Source: Marine Group II euryarchaeote MED-G37 (GTDB lineage: Archaea; Thermoplasmatota; Poseidoniia; Poseidoniales; Thalassarchaeaceae). From it: a DNA stretch of 46,358 nt. The notes beneath the pieces were generated by a model. The model ran no database searches. It saw nothing but the letters and a program-made list of their open reading frames with translations, and had not been told where the DNA came from. Below are positions 1 through 6,219 of this stretch, one piece after another. Position numbers and translations under genes: made by a program. The DNA lies in contig NTJQ01000011.1 in assembly GCA_002457555.1 (NCBI GenBank), positions 1 to 46,358 of the forward strand. The letters are read 5' to 3'. Position 1 is the first letter of the stretch. Each line of letters opens with the position of its first letter.

Positions 1-142
1 GATTTAGGGTGACTCTGATTCTAGTGTTGCAGGATGTGCACTTACGGTCCAATCTTGTTGTCCCTTTGTCTCGGGATTTCCAAGTCTGGTGTGTGTTGCA
101 AGAAGGGCAACGCCATATCCCTCGTCGTCCAGTCACGTTCAC
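1..142 (-). CDS. Zinc-ribbon protein, C-terminally truncated by the window edge
   Basis: Read on the minus strand, this frame stays open from a stop at 155-157 to the window edge. It encodes about 47 residues with two CxxC pairs: CPSC at about residues 12-15 and CTSC at about 35-38, separated by 19 mostly polar or basic residues. That is a classic zinc-ribbon layout. No ATG is available. GTG at 142 or 136, or TTG at 154, could start it; I chose 142. The gene runs leftward out of the window, so length and remaining domains are unknown. Function cannot be assigned: zinc ribbons of this kind occur in transcription factors, ribosomal proteins and small archaeal regulators. I see no clear TATA box at the right distance. 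Confidence 0.5.
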   Translation of the reverse strand, partial: MNVTGRRGIWRCPSCNTHQTWKSRDKGTTRLDRKCTSCNTRIRVTLN

Positions 143-398
143 CCCCGGTGTCAACTAGTACAACAAAGAATCGTTGTATGGCTCAGTATTACACCACTAT
201 AACGAGAGGAGGCTATCCTTCAGGCCATCGCTATGATATTAAAATCCTGTATATAACCACAATTAAAAGCTAGACTAATAATAAAAGCACCATAATTATA
301 GATAAATATCCGGGTCTTTTATGTAAAACAGCAAATATTCAGCCTAATACCACAATTAAACAACTGATAGAAGACGTATATACCACAAATAATGGCAT
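143..398. other. Non-coding A/T-rich stretch with three copies of an ACCACAA motif
   Basis: No convincing gene lies here. The block is A/T-rich and separates two minus-strand genes. ACCACAATTAAA occurs identically at 256-267 and 349-360, and a related ACCACAAATAA occurs at 382-392, all in the same orientation. The stretch must hold the end of the MoeZ-like transcript and the promoter of the zinc-ribbon gene, but I cannot place either precisely. A short plus-strand open frame across 34-273 has no domain or start signal and lies opposite the zinc-ribbon frame. Confidence 0.45.
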
Positions 399-1547
399 TC
401 AATACTTTGGGACTGCAGAATCTATCTGATCCGCCCAAAGGTGAATGCCACCAACCATATTCCAAACCCTAGCTCTGTCCCATCCAGACTGGCCTAACCA
501 TCTAGCGACGGCATCCGAACGGCCTCCGCTTCTACAGTAAACGACCAAATCACAATCTTTTGGCAAATCTTCTGCTTTTGCAGGAACTGCGATGTGTTCA
601 ATCCGTAAATCAGTTCCCGGCAAACTAACGATTGCTGCCTCATTTTCTCTTCTAACATCCAAAAGGAAAGGGTTCCAACCCTTAGAACGCCTTTCGACAA
701 ATTCTGCAGGAGTTATCTCTAGTATATGTCCAATAGGAGGCCCTCCCCTAACCTCTTGACTTTGGCAAGCCTCTATTATCAATTGTTCAGACATTTCTGT
801 AATTCGCTCTCTTTCAGTTATTTTATCAAATTGTAATGAACGGGTCTTCATGGATTTAGCATCAATCACCATTAGATGACCAGACAACGAGTCACCAATG
901 CCTAGCAGTAATTTGATTGCTTCAGCAGATTGAACGCTACCCACTATTCCTGGCAAAACCCCCAATACTCCTGCCTCAGCACAATTTGGAGCCAATTCAG
1001 GAGGGGGTGCATTAGGAAACAAATCTCGATAATTTGGTCCGCCGTTAAAATTGAAGACAGTAACCTGACCTTCGAATCTATGAATGCTTCCAAAAACCCA
1101 TGGTTTTCCTAGAATTTCACATGCATCATTGATTGTATATCTTGTTGGGAAGTTGTCAGTACCATCGATCACTACGTCCCAATCAGAAAGTAACTCCAAG
1201 GCGTTACTGACATCTAATCTGATGTTATGTTCAACAATCTCTATTTCAGGATTTAATTCTCTAATCCGATTAGCGGCTGACTCAACTTTTAGAGAACCAA
1301 CAGCTTCTGTAGAATGAATCACCTGTCTTTGAAGATTAGTTATGTCGACTCTATCGTCATCGATTATTCCAATCCTGCCAACACCTGCCGCTGCCAAATA
1401 TAGCAAAGTAGGAGATCCTAATCCACCGGCTCCAATAACGATTACAGAGGAATTTTTCAATTTCTTTTGGCCCTCTTCACCCATCTCAGGAAGAATCAGA
1501 TGACGCGCATATCTAGCCCTCTCCTCTCGGCTCAGTTGCTCGCCCAT
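399..1547 (-). CDS. MoeZ/MoeB-like adenylyltransferase with C-terminal rhodanese domain
   Basis: E1-like enzyme that adenylates the C-terminal glycine of a ubiquitin-fold sulfur carrier (MoaD or ThiS type), followed by a rhodanese that supplies sulfur; it serves molybdopterin, thiamine or tRNA thiolation pathways. In 382 residues I see the nucleotide loop GAGGLGS (39-45), the DGTDNF motif (128-133), the conserved Cys in the PNCAEAGVLG stretch (C189) and a rhodanese active site CRSGGRS (C338). The first zinc CxxC of E. coli MoeB is replaced by NYRDLF, as in actinobacterial MoeZ. An upstream in-frame start at 1649 would overlap the preceding gene; ATG 1547 fits the family start (alternative ATG 1574). 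It is the last gene of the minus-strand cofactor operon. No MoaD or ThiS partner is in the window. Confidence 0.85.
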   Translation of the reverse strand: MGEQLSREERARYARHLILPEMGEEGQKKLKNSSVIVIGAGGLGSPTLLYLAAAGVGRIGIIDDDRVDITNLQRQVIHSTEAVGSLKVESAANRIRELNPEIEIVEHNIRLDVSNALELLSDWDVVIDGTDNFPTRYTINDACEILGKPWVFGSIHRFEGQVTVFNFNGGPNYRDLFPNAPPPELAPNCAEAGVLGVLPGIVGSVQSAEAIKLLLGIGDSLSGHLMVIDAKSMKTRSLQFDKITERERITEMSEQLIIEACQSQEVRGGPPIGHILEITPAEFVERRSKGWNPFLLDVRRENEAAIVSLPGTDLRIEHIAVPAKAEDLPKDCDLVVYCRSGGRSDAVARWLGQSGWDRARVWNMVGGIHLWADQIDSAVPKY

Positions 1548-1599
1548 GCTCTTGAGAGAACACCACTCATTCATTTTGTCTTCGGCCTGCACGGCAGAC

Positions 1600-2013
1600 T
1601 CAGAAGGCGCCAGATAAGTAGAGTCTGAGAAATGCAACAGTGAAACCAATTCGGCCCCATATCCGAGTCAAAACCTGTGCTGTTTCGGATGAAATATCCC
1701 TTCGGAACAATAGATTCCAAAGTCTTCGAACAAAATTTTGGTCTAATGGGTCATCGGGTCTCGGGATTCCTTTGAAGTATCTTTCTAAATCTGAAAGTAT
1801 ACAGAATCGACCGCGGAAAAACCAGAGTATTTCCGTGGCGGCGTATAGAATGACGACACCCCACCACATCCACTCATATGGCCCTAACCAAAGTACAGCG
1901 CACCAAAGCGTGACTATCGTGTGAGAGAGGTAGAACAAATCACCTACCCGGTGTGATAGCCAACTTTTCTCTTGCCAGTGTTCTCGATTACTGAATACTC
2001 CGAATTCAACCAT
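1600..2013 (-). CDS. Small integral membrane protein, function unknown
   Basis: 137 residues starting at ATG 2013, nine bases after the trxB stop, so almost certainly co-transcribed with it. The segment from about residue 25 to 65 is very rich in Trp, Leu and Val and forms probably two membrane spans, followed by an FCILSDLE stretch and a basic C-terminal half with another possible span near the end. The arrangement of two helices and then a Cys-Ile-Leu-Thr/Ser segment faintly recalls DUF2784-type proteins, but I do not trust that enough to name it. Position between thioredoxin reductase and a sulfur-transfer enzyme gives no clear hint of role. Confidence 0.7.
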   Translation of the reverse strand: MVEFGVFSNREHWQEKSWLSHRVGDLFYLSHTIVTLWCAVLWLGPYEWMWWGVVILYAATEILWFFRGRFCILSDLERYFKGIPRPDDPLDQNFVRRLWNLLFRRDISSETAQVLTRIWGRIGFTVAFLRLYLSGAF

Positions 2014-2022
2014 TCCGTCACT

Positions 2023-2952
2023 TCAGTGTTGATCTTCTAACCATCGCTCAGCATCGATTGCCGCCTGACAACCCATTCCAGCGGCGGTGATTGCCTGCCT
2101 GTATCTTGTATCTACAACGTCACCAGCCGCAAATACTCCAGGGGTGCTAGTCATTGTATGCTCCTTTGGAACTATGTAACCTGAATCATCGGTTTCAATT
2201 TGATCCTCTAGGAAGGTTGTAATTGGTTTGTGGCCAATTGCTATGAATGCTCCAGTGCATGAAATCTCTTCTGTTGAACCGTCACGAGGATCTTCCAATA
2301 CAGCTCCAGTGAGGCCTTTTTCATCAGAAAGCCATTTTTTCACTGAGCGAAAAGTCTTGATTTCAATCTTTGGATGATTTACCGCTCTGTCGTACATCAC
2401 TTTTGAGGCCTTGAATACATCCCTTCTGTGGATGATAGTAACCTTGCTAGCGAATCTAGTCAGGAAAGTAGCTTCTTCCATTGCTGAGTCACCACCGCCT
2501 ATAACGATAATTTCCTCATCACGGAAAAATGCACCATCACAGGTTGCGCAGGTGCTGATTCCACGACCTTTCTGTGCATCTTCCCCTTCTGCACCCAACC
2601 AAATCGCCTCTGCACCTGTACAGATAATCAAGGTCTGAGCAAGATATTCTTCTCCTTCAACCCAGACTTTGAAAGGCCTGTTGCTGACATCGACCCTCTC
2701 GACGTTTTTATCGTGAACCTCAAGGCCAAACCTTTCGGCTTGTTCTCTAAGTTGAATCATCATTTCGGGGCCGCCGATTCCTTGTGGGTAACCGGGGAAA
2801 TTTTCGATATCAGAAGTCAGCATGAGCTGACCTCCCGATGCATATCCTGCGAACATCAAAGGCTCCAGCATCGCTCTAGCAGAATATAGCCCAGCGGTGT
2901 ATCCTGCGGGGCCTGAACCGATGATGATTGTATTGCGGACCTCGTCGGACAT
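2023..2952 (-). CDS. trxB: Thioredoxin reductase (NADPH)
   Basis: FAD enzyme passing electrons from NAD(P)H to thioredoxin or similar redoxins in the cytoplasm. The 309-residue product has the FAD loop GSGPAG (12-17), the redox-active CATC pair (C135, C138), a second nucleotide loop GGGDSA (152-157), an HRR triplet (175-177) of the kind that contacts the NADPH 2'-phosphate, and the C-terminal AAGD motif (275-278). Length is typical for the low-molecular-weight family. ATG 2952 places the FAD loop at the usual depth; an upstream alternative at 2994 adds 14 residues with no homology. It follows ribH in the flavin operon, which makes sense for a flavoenzyme. A glutaredoxin (8855) and a Bcp peroxiredoxin (17798) elsewhere in the window are plausible members of the same redox network. 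Confidence 0.95.
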   Translation of the reverse strand: MSDEVRNTIIIGSGPAGYTAGLYSARAMLEPLMFAGYASGGQLMLTSDIENFPGYPQGIGGPEMMIQLREQAERFGLEVHDKNVERVDVSNRPFKVWVEGEEYLAQTLIICTGAEAIWLGAEGEDAQKGRGISTCATCDGAFFRDEEIIVIGGGDSAMEEATFLTRFASKVTIIHRRDVFKASKVMYDRAVNHPKIEIKTFRSVKKWLSDEKGLTGAVLEDPRDGSTEEISCTGAFIAIGHKPITTFLEDQIETDDSGYIVPKEHTMTSTPGVFAAGDVVDTRYRQAITAAGMGCQAAIDAERWLEDQH

Positions 2953-3021
2953 AGGTCTCCCAATGTCCGGTATTCTTTGAACATTGACTCTCAAACTTGA
3001 CTGATATTTGTCCGAATAACA

Positions 3022-3417
3022 TCAGTTTTTCATAGCAACTACAGCGCCAACTGCGGCACGAGCATGAGGTTCTAGCCGGGGTTCAATGTGCTCCGGCTCC
3101 GCCCCCGGTCCAATAATCCCCAAACCTATTGGCTTGTCGTGCTTAATTTGTAAATCGATAATTGCACGGGTTACAGATTGCCCCATCACCAGTCCATGCT
3201 GGGTCTGTCCTCGCTCGATAATCCCCAATGTAATCGCTGCATCGACATCCTCACGGATGAGTAGTCTTTCTAAAGCGAGAGGTGCTTCCATAGAACCCGG
3301 AACCCAAACAACATCCGTTAATTGTGAGTTCATAGTGGAGGCTTCATCTCGGGCAAATTCTAACATTTTCTCGACTTCTTTCTTATGGAAAGATCCGCAG
3401 ACTGCAACTATCCTCAT
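3022..3417 (-). CDS. ribH: 6,7-dimethyl-8-ribityllumazine synthase
   Basis: Penultimate riboflavin enzyme: condenses dihydroxybutanone phosphate with the ribitylaminopyrimidine to give lumazine. 131 residues, short like other archaeal members. Visible family signatures are the early beta strand with the GSF segment (8-10), SMEAPLALE (42-50), matching the substrate-binding GAxExP region, and IIERGQTQH (66-74), with H74 the conserved catalytic histidine. The start ATG overlaps the ribE stop by four bases, so the two are translationally coupled. Its substrate comes from ribB three genes upstream and its product feeds ribE, immediately upstream. Confidence 0.93.
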   Translation of the reverse strand: MRIVAVCGSFHKKEVEKMLEFARDEASTMNSQLTDVVWVPGSMEAPLALERLLIREDVDAAITLGIIERGQTQHGLVMGQSVTRAIIDLQIKHDKPIGLGIIGPGAEPEHIEPRLEPHARAAVGAVVAMKN

Positions 3418-4016
3418 CTCTCTATCTCCATACTTCTAATTGTGTCTACAACCGCTTGAGTTCGTGAATCCACTTCAATATTCACAAAGTCTCCTTCGGA
3501 TTTTTCTCCGATGGTGGTAATCCTCAGAGTTTCTGGAATGATATGTAGATTGAAACCTTCCGAGTGCACTTCTCCAACCGTCAAAGACATACCATCAACG
3601 GCAACATATCCCTTCTCCAGAATGTATGGTTTGGTATCGTCTCGATGTTCAATCAGTAAATCGATTCCTTCGCCTTTCTCAGTCCTTTTTAGGATCCTAG
3701 CAGTTGACATGACATGGCCGGAGAGAATGTGACCTCCCAACTCATCACCCATCCTTAGAGATCTCTCAATATTGACTCGACTTCCCTGGCGAAGCAAGCC
3801 AATCGTAGTGCGGTCCAAGGTTTCAGGAATCGCCTCAAATTTAACTCTTCCATCTTGTGAAGACACTACTGTCATACAAACGCCATCTATCGCCACACTA
3901 GCGCCTATTTCTAGGTCCTCGTCATGGCCGCTGAGGTTTACAAGAATGGAACGTACTTCTTCTCCTTGCTCTGTTGCCACAACCTCGCAAGCTGCGACTA
4001 CAATCCCGGTAAACAT
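3414..4016 (-). CDS. ribE: Riboflavin synthase, bacterial alpha-chain type
   Basis: Dismutates two lumazines to riboflavin and the pyrimidine precursor. 200 residues made of two lumazine-binding barrels, the canonical length. Diagnostic motifs are the MFTGIV N-terminus, GVCMTV (45-50) in repeat one, GGHILSGHV (94-102) between repeats and DGMSLTV (141-147) in repeat two. ATG 4016 follows a GGAGG sequence seven bases upstream, which decides the start over the TTG at 4022. Many archaea instead use an unrelated lumazine-synthase-like riboflavin synthase, so this is the bacterial/eukaryal enzyme sitting among archaeal-type neighbours. It starts two bases after the ribL stop and its end overlaps ribH. 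Confidence 0.95.
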   Translation of the reverse strand: MFTGIVVAACEVVATEQGEEVRSILVNLSGHDEDLEIGASVAIDGVCMTVVSSQDGRVKFEAIPETLDRTTIGLLRQGSRVNIERSLRMGDELGGHILSGHVMSTARILKRTEKGEGIDLLIEHRDDTKPYILEKGYVAVDGMSLTVGEVHSEGFNLHIIPETLRITTIGEKSEGDFVNIEVDSRTQAVVDTIRSMEIER

Positions 4017-4018
4017 TC

Positions 4019-4477
4019 TCAATCCTCCTCGTAAGGACCACCAGTTTCACCAGACCAGAGTTCGATAATCCGAGCAATGATTTTCCTTGTTCCGTCGAGG
4101 TCGTCAGCTAATCCTTCCACCCTTCTCACCTCGATATTACCCCAACCATTCTCTTCCAATCCTTTCTTGATAGAGTCGCGTGAGTGCTTCTGATCGTAAC
4201 CTAAAGCGATAACATCGGGTTTCACTACTTCTAGAATATCGAAAATTGGAATAGTCGGAGGATTGCCAATTATAGCATCATCCACCGGTTTCAAACCTAG
4301 TACCATGCGCCTGCGTAAATCCTGGTTAGTTACTGGTTCGTGTTTTTGTTTTCTCACAGTATCATCGTGGGCGACTACTACAATCAACTCATCACCTAGG
4401 GACTTTGCTTGCTCGACATAATGCAGGTGACCTGCGTGCAGTAGGTCGAAAACCCCGACTGCCATGACCCGAACCAT
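4019..4477 (-). CDS. ribL: Archaeal-type FAD synthetase (FMN adenylyltransferase)
   Basis: Cytidylyltransferase-fold enzyme of 152 residues. The signature GVFDLLHAGH begins at residue 8, with the nucleotide-binding HxGH at 14-17, and a downstream segment near residues 124-132 (ADDLDGTRK) is consistent with the second ATP-contact region. In archaea this compact family acts as FAD synthetase (RibL), transferring AMP to FMN, and its position inside a riboflavin operon supports that over glycerol-3-phosphate cytidylyltransferase, the main alternative. ATG 4477 has GAGGAG six bases upstream, which favours it over the adjacent TTG at 4480. No FMN-forming kinase is in the window. Confidence 0.85.
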   Translation of the reverse strand: MVRVMAVGVFDLLHAGHLHYVEQAKSLGDELIVVVAHDDTVRKQKHEPVTNQDLRRRMVLGLKPVDDAIIGNPPTIPIFDILEVVKPDVIALGYDQKHSRDSIKKGLEENGWGNIEVRRVEGLADDLDGTRKIIARIIELWSGETGGPYEED

Positions 4478-4515
4478 CAATATCTCCTCTCAGTCAAATA
4501 TCCTCAATGCTTCGG

Positions 4516-5229
4516 TCATTCTTCAATTCTCAGAGCGTTCAATAAATCAGCACCTGTTATCATTGGTATACCGTGCAATTCTGCGTACTGTCTTGCTGCC
4601 TCAACACTCAGAGCTTTATCTCCATCTGGTTGTAACATTTCGGCTCCTATGGTGGCTGGAACATGTCCAGAAAGTCTTGCTATTGCAACCGCCAATTCAG
4701 TGTGCCCTTGTCTAGTTTTTAGTCCACCTGATGATTCCCTACAAACTGGAATGTGGCCAGGGGTTCTGAACTCAATACCGAGGGCCTCCTGTGCTTTTTC
4801 CTCAGATGCATTTACCTCCATCATCTCACCTGCTAATTCCCCAAACCTTCGTGTGGTTAGGGCACGATCCCTGTCGGTAATTCCGGTGTATGTTTCTCTA
4901 TGATTCAAAGAAAGCGTGAAGGCAGAGCGTGAATCATATTGTAAGTCGTCAGTGATTAGTTTACCAAGAACTGGGTTTTCAGCCACGAGTGCCGGATGGG
5001 TATGGATATCCTGTAACCAAGGAAGCCCGAATAGACTACCTATTTCATCACCGACTGCCAAGAATAGAAGCCCTCCGCAGTCCTGTCTCAATCTTCGCAT
5101 AACCGCTGGACTGGCCGCTGTTGCAGGCCATAGAAGGTCGGTTTCGCATTCTCTGAAATCAGAGTCGAAAACCATCACTGGCTGACCTTCTGAGAAGGCT
5201 TGGATAGCACTTTCAACATTCGACTGCAT
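4516..5229 (-). CDS. ribB: 3,4-dihydroxy-2-butanone-4-phosphate synthase
   Basis: Converts ribulose 5-phosphate to the four-carbon unit used by lumazine synthase. 237 residues. The acidic catalytic loop DSDFRECETDL (22-32) corresponds to the DDExRExEGDL loop of bacterial enzymes, and the later segments RTPGHIP and GHTELAVAIARLSG carry the conserved arginine, histidine and glutamate. It is the single-domain form, without a fused GTP cyclohydrolase II. First gene of the minus-strand operon; upstream lies an 87-base divergent gap. The GTP cyclohydrolase and reductase steps are not encoded in this window. Confidence 0.92.
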   Translation of the reverse strand: MQSNVESAIQAFSEGQPVMVFDSDFRECETDLLWPATAASPAVMRRLRQDCGGLLFLAVGDEIGSLFGLPWLQDIHTHPALVAENPVLGKLITDDLQYDSRSAFTLSLNHRETYTGITDRDRALTTRRFGELAGEMMEVNASEEKAQEALGIEFRTPGHIPVCRESSGGLKTRQGHTELAVAIARLSGHVPATIGAEMLQPDGDKALSVEAARQYAELHGIPMITGADLLNALRIEE

Positions 5230-5316
5230 GTTTGTCCCGACCCGGTGTTGATACCCGTTATTTTTGGTTCTTTGTTCTCACCGTAGGGTTATCATCACCA
5301 AGCCATCAGGCGATTC
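5230..5316. promoter_or_regulatory. Divergent promoter region, rib operon / GHMP kinase
   Basis: The 87-base gap separates ribB (minus) from the GHMP kinase (plus). On the minus strand an AAAAATAAC element at 5257-5265 lies about 31 bases before the ribB ATG and is a reasonable archaeal TATA box with a very short leader. For the plus-strand gene the best candidate is the weak GGTTATCATC around 5287-5296, about 25 bases upstream of its ATG. I see no flavin riboswitch-like structure. Confidence 0.4.
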
Positions 5317-6168
5317 ATGGGTGGATATCGAGCCCCACTAAGAGTCGACCTTGCAGGTGGTTGGACCGACTTAGCACCATACACTCACGATCATGGAGGT
5401 GAAGTTGTTAACTTCACAATAGATAAGTGGGTTATAGCAACTCCCACAGGAGGTGGAAATGTCGATTTCCAATTTGAAGTCCCTACAGGTTCTGGACTTG
5501 GGACTAGCGGTGCTCTGAATGTAGCAAAAATCGCCTCTCTTGGAGTTGATGATTTAACTGACCTAGATGCAATTGCAGAATCAGCATTTGAGGCAGAAAC
5601 AAAGAATGGAAATCGTTGTGGTCGTCAAGACCAATGGGCATCTGCACACGGCGGATTCAATCGTTTTCTATTCATAGGGGATGGAGTTGAACATCTACCA
5701 TTTGAACCAGCTCCATCTGCTAGAAAATGGCTGCATAAGCATCTGATTATTGCCCATAGCGGAATACAACATAAATCGGGAGATATGCAAGAATTAGTTT
5801 GGTCTCGATATGATGCAGGCGATCCCGTTGTAATCAATGGCCTGCATACTATTCGCTTGGCTACGAAAAAGATGGCTGATGCCCTGCAAAGAGATCATCG
5901 GCAATTAGTTGTAGATGCCTTGAATGAAGTCTGTGAGGGAGTCGATTCACTTGACTCCTCAATACATCAACCATTTCGCTCGACAATCGATCCGATGATT
6001 GCTGATGGTTCGGTCATGGCCTGGAAAGCATTGGGTGCAGGTGGTGGGGGTTGTGCCGCCCTTCTTTGTAATCCAATGAGACTTAATTTGGTCCGTTCTA
6101 GATTATCTGAGAAAGGTTGGCAAATAATTGATTGGAACTATGATAATTCTGGATTGGTAGCAATTTGA
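5317..6168 (+). CDS. GHMP-family sugar kinase, fucokinase/heptokinase-like
   Basis: Phosphorylates a small molecule, probably a sugar, at the anomeric position using ATP. The N-terminus RAPLRVDLAGGWTDL (5-19) closely resembles the substrate-side motif of L-fucokinases and D-glycero-D-manno-heptose 7-phosphate kinases. The GHMP ATP loop is PTGSGLGTSGALNVA (56-70) and the C-terminal glycine motif GAGGGGCAAL lies near residue 240. At 283 residues it is shorter than typical heptose kinases (about 330-350); the region between motif one and the ATP loop is compressed. It stands alone, with no nucleotidyltransferase or sugar-biosynthesis partner beside it, so the substrate is open. The start has no upstream alternative and is likely leaderless. 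Confidence 0.8.
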   Translation: MGGYRAPLRVDLAGGWTDLAPYTHDHGGEVVNFTIDKWVIATPTGGGNVDFQFEVPTGSGLGTSGALNVAKIASLGVDDLTDLDAIAESAFEAETKNGNRCGRQDQWASAHGGFNRFLFIGDGVEHLPFEPAPSARKWLHKHLIIAHSGIQHKSGDMQELVWSRYDAGDPVVINGLHTIRLATKKMADALQRDHRQLVVDALNEVCEGVDSLDSSIHQPFRSTIDPMIADGSVMAWKALGAGGGGCAALLCNPMRLNLVRSRLSEKGWQIIDWNYDNSGLVAI

Positions 6169-6219
6169 ACCGAACCTTGTTGGGCGAACACTCAAACGCT
6201 ACTTTCTACCCCCAAACCC

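Noticed and set aside
34-273. Plus-strand open frame of 79 codons at the left edge
   Set aside because: No domain, no start signal, odd composition; it lies opposite the zinc-ribbon frame, which has conserved paired CxxC motifs.
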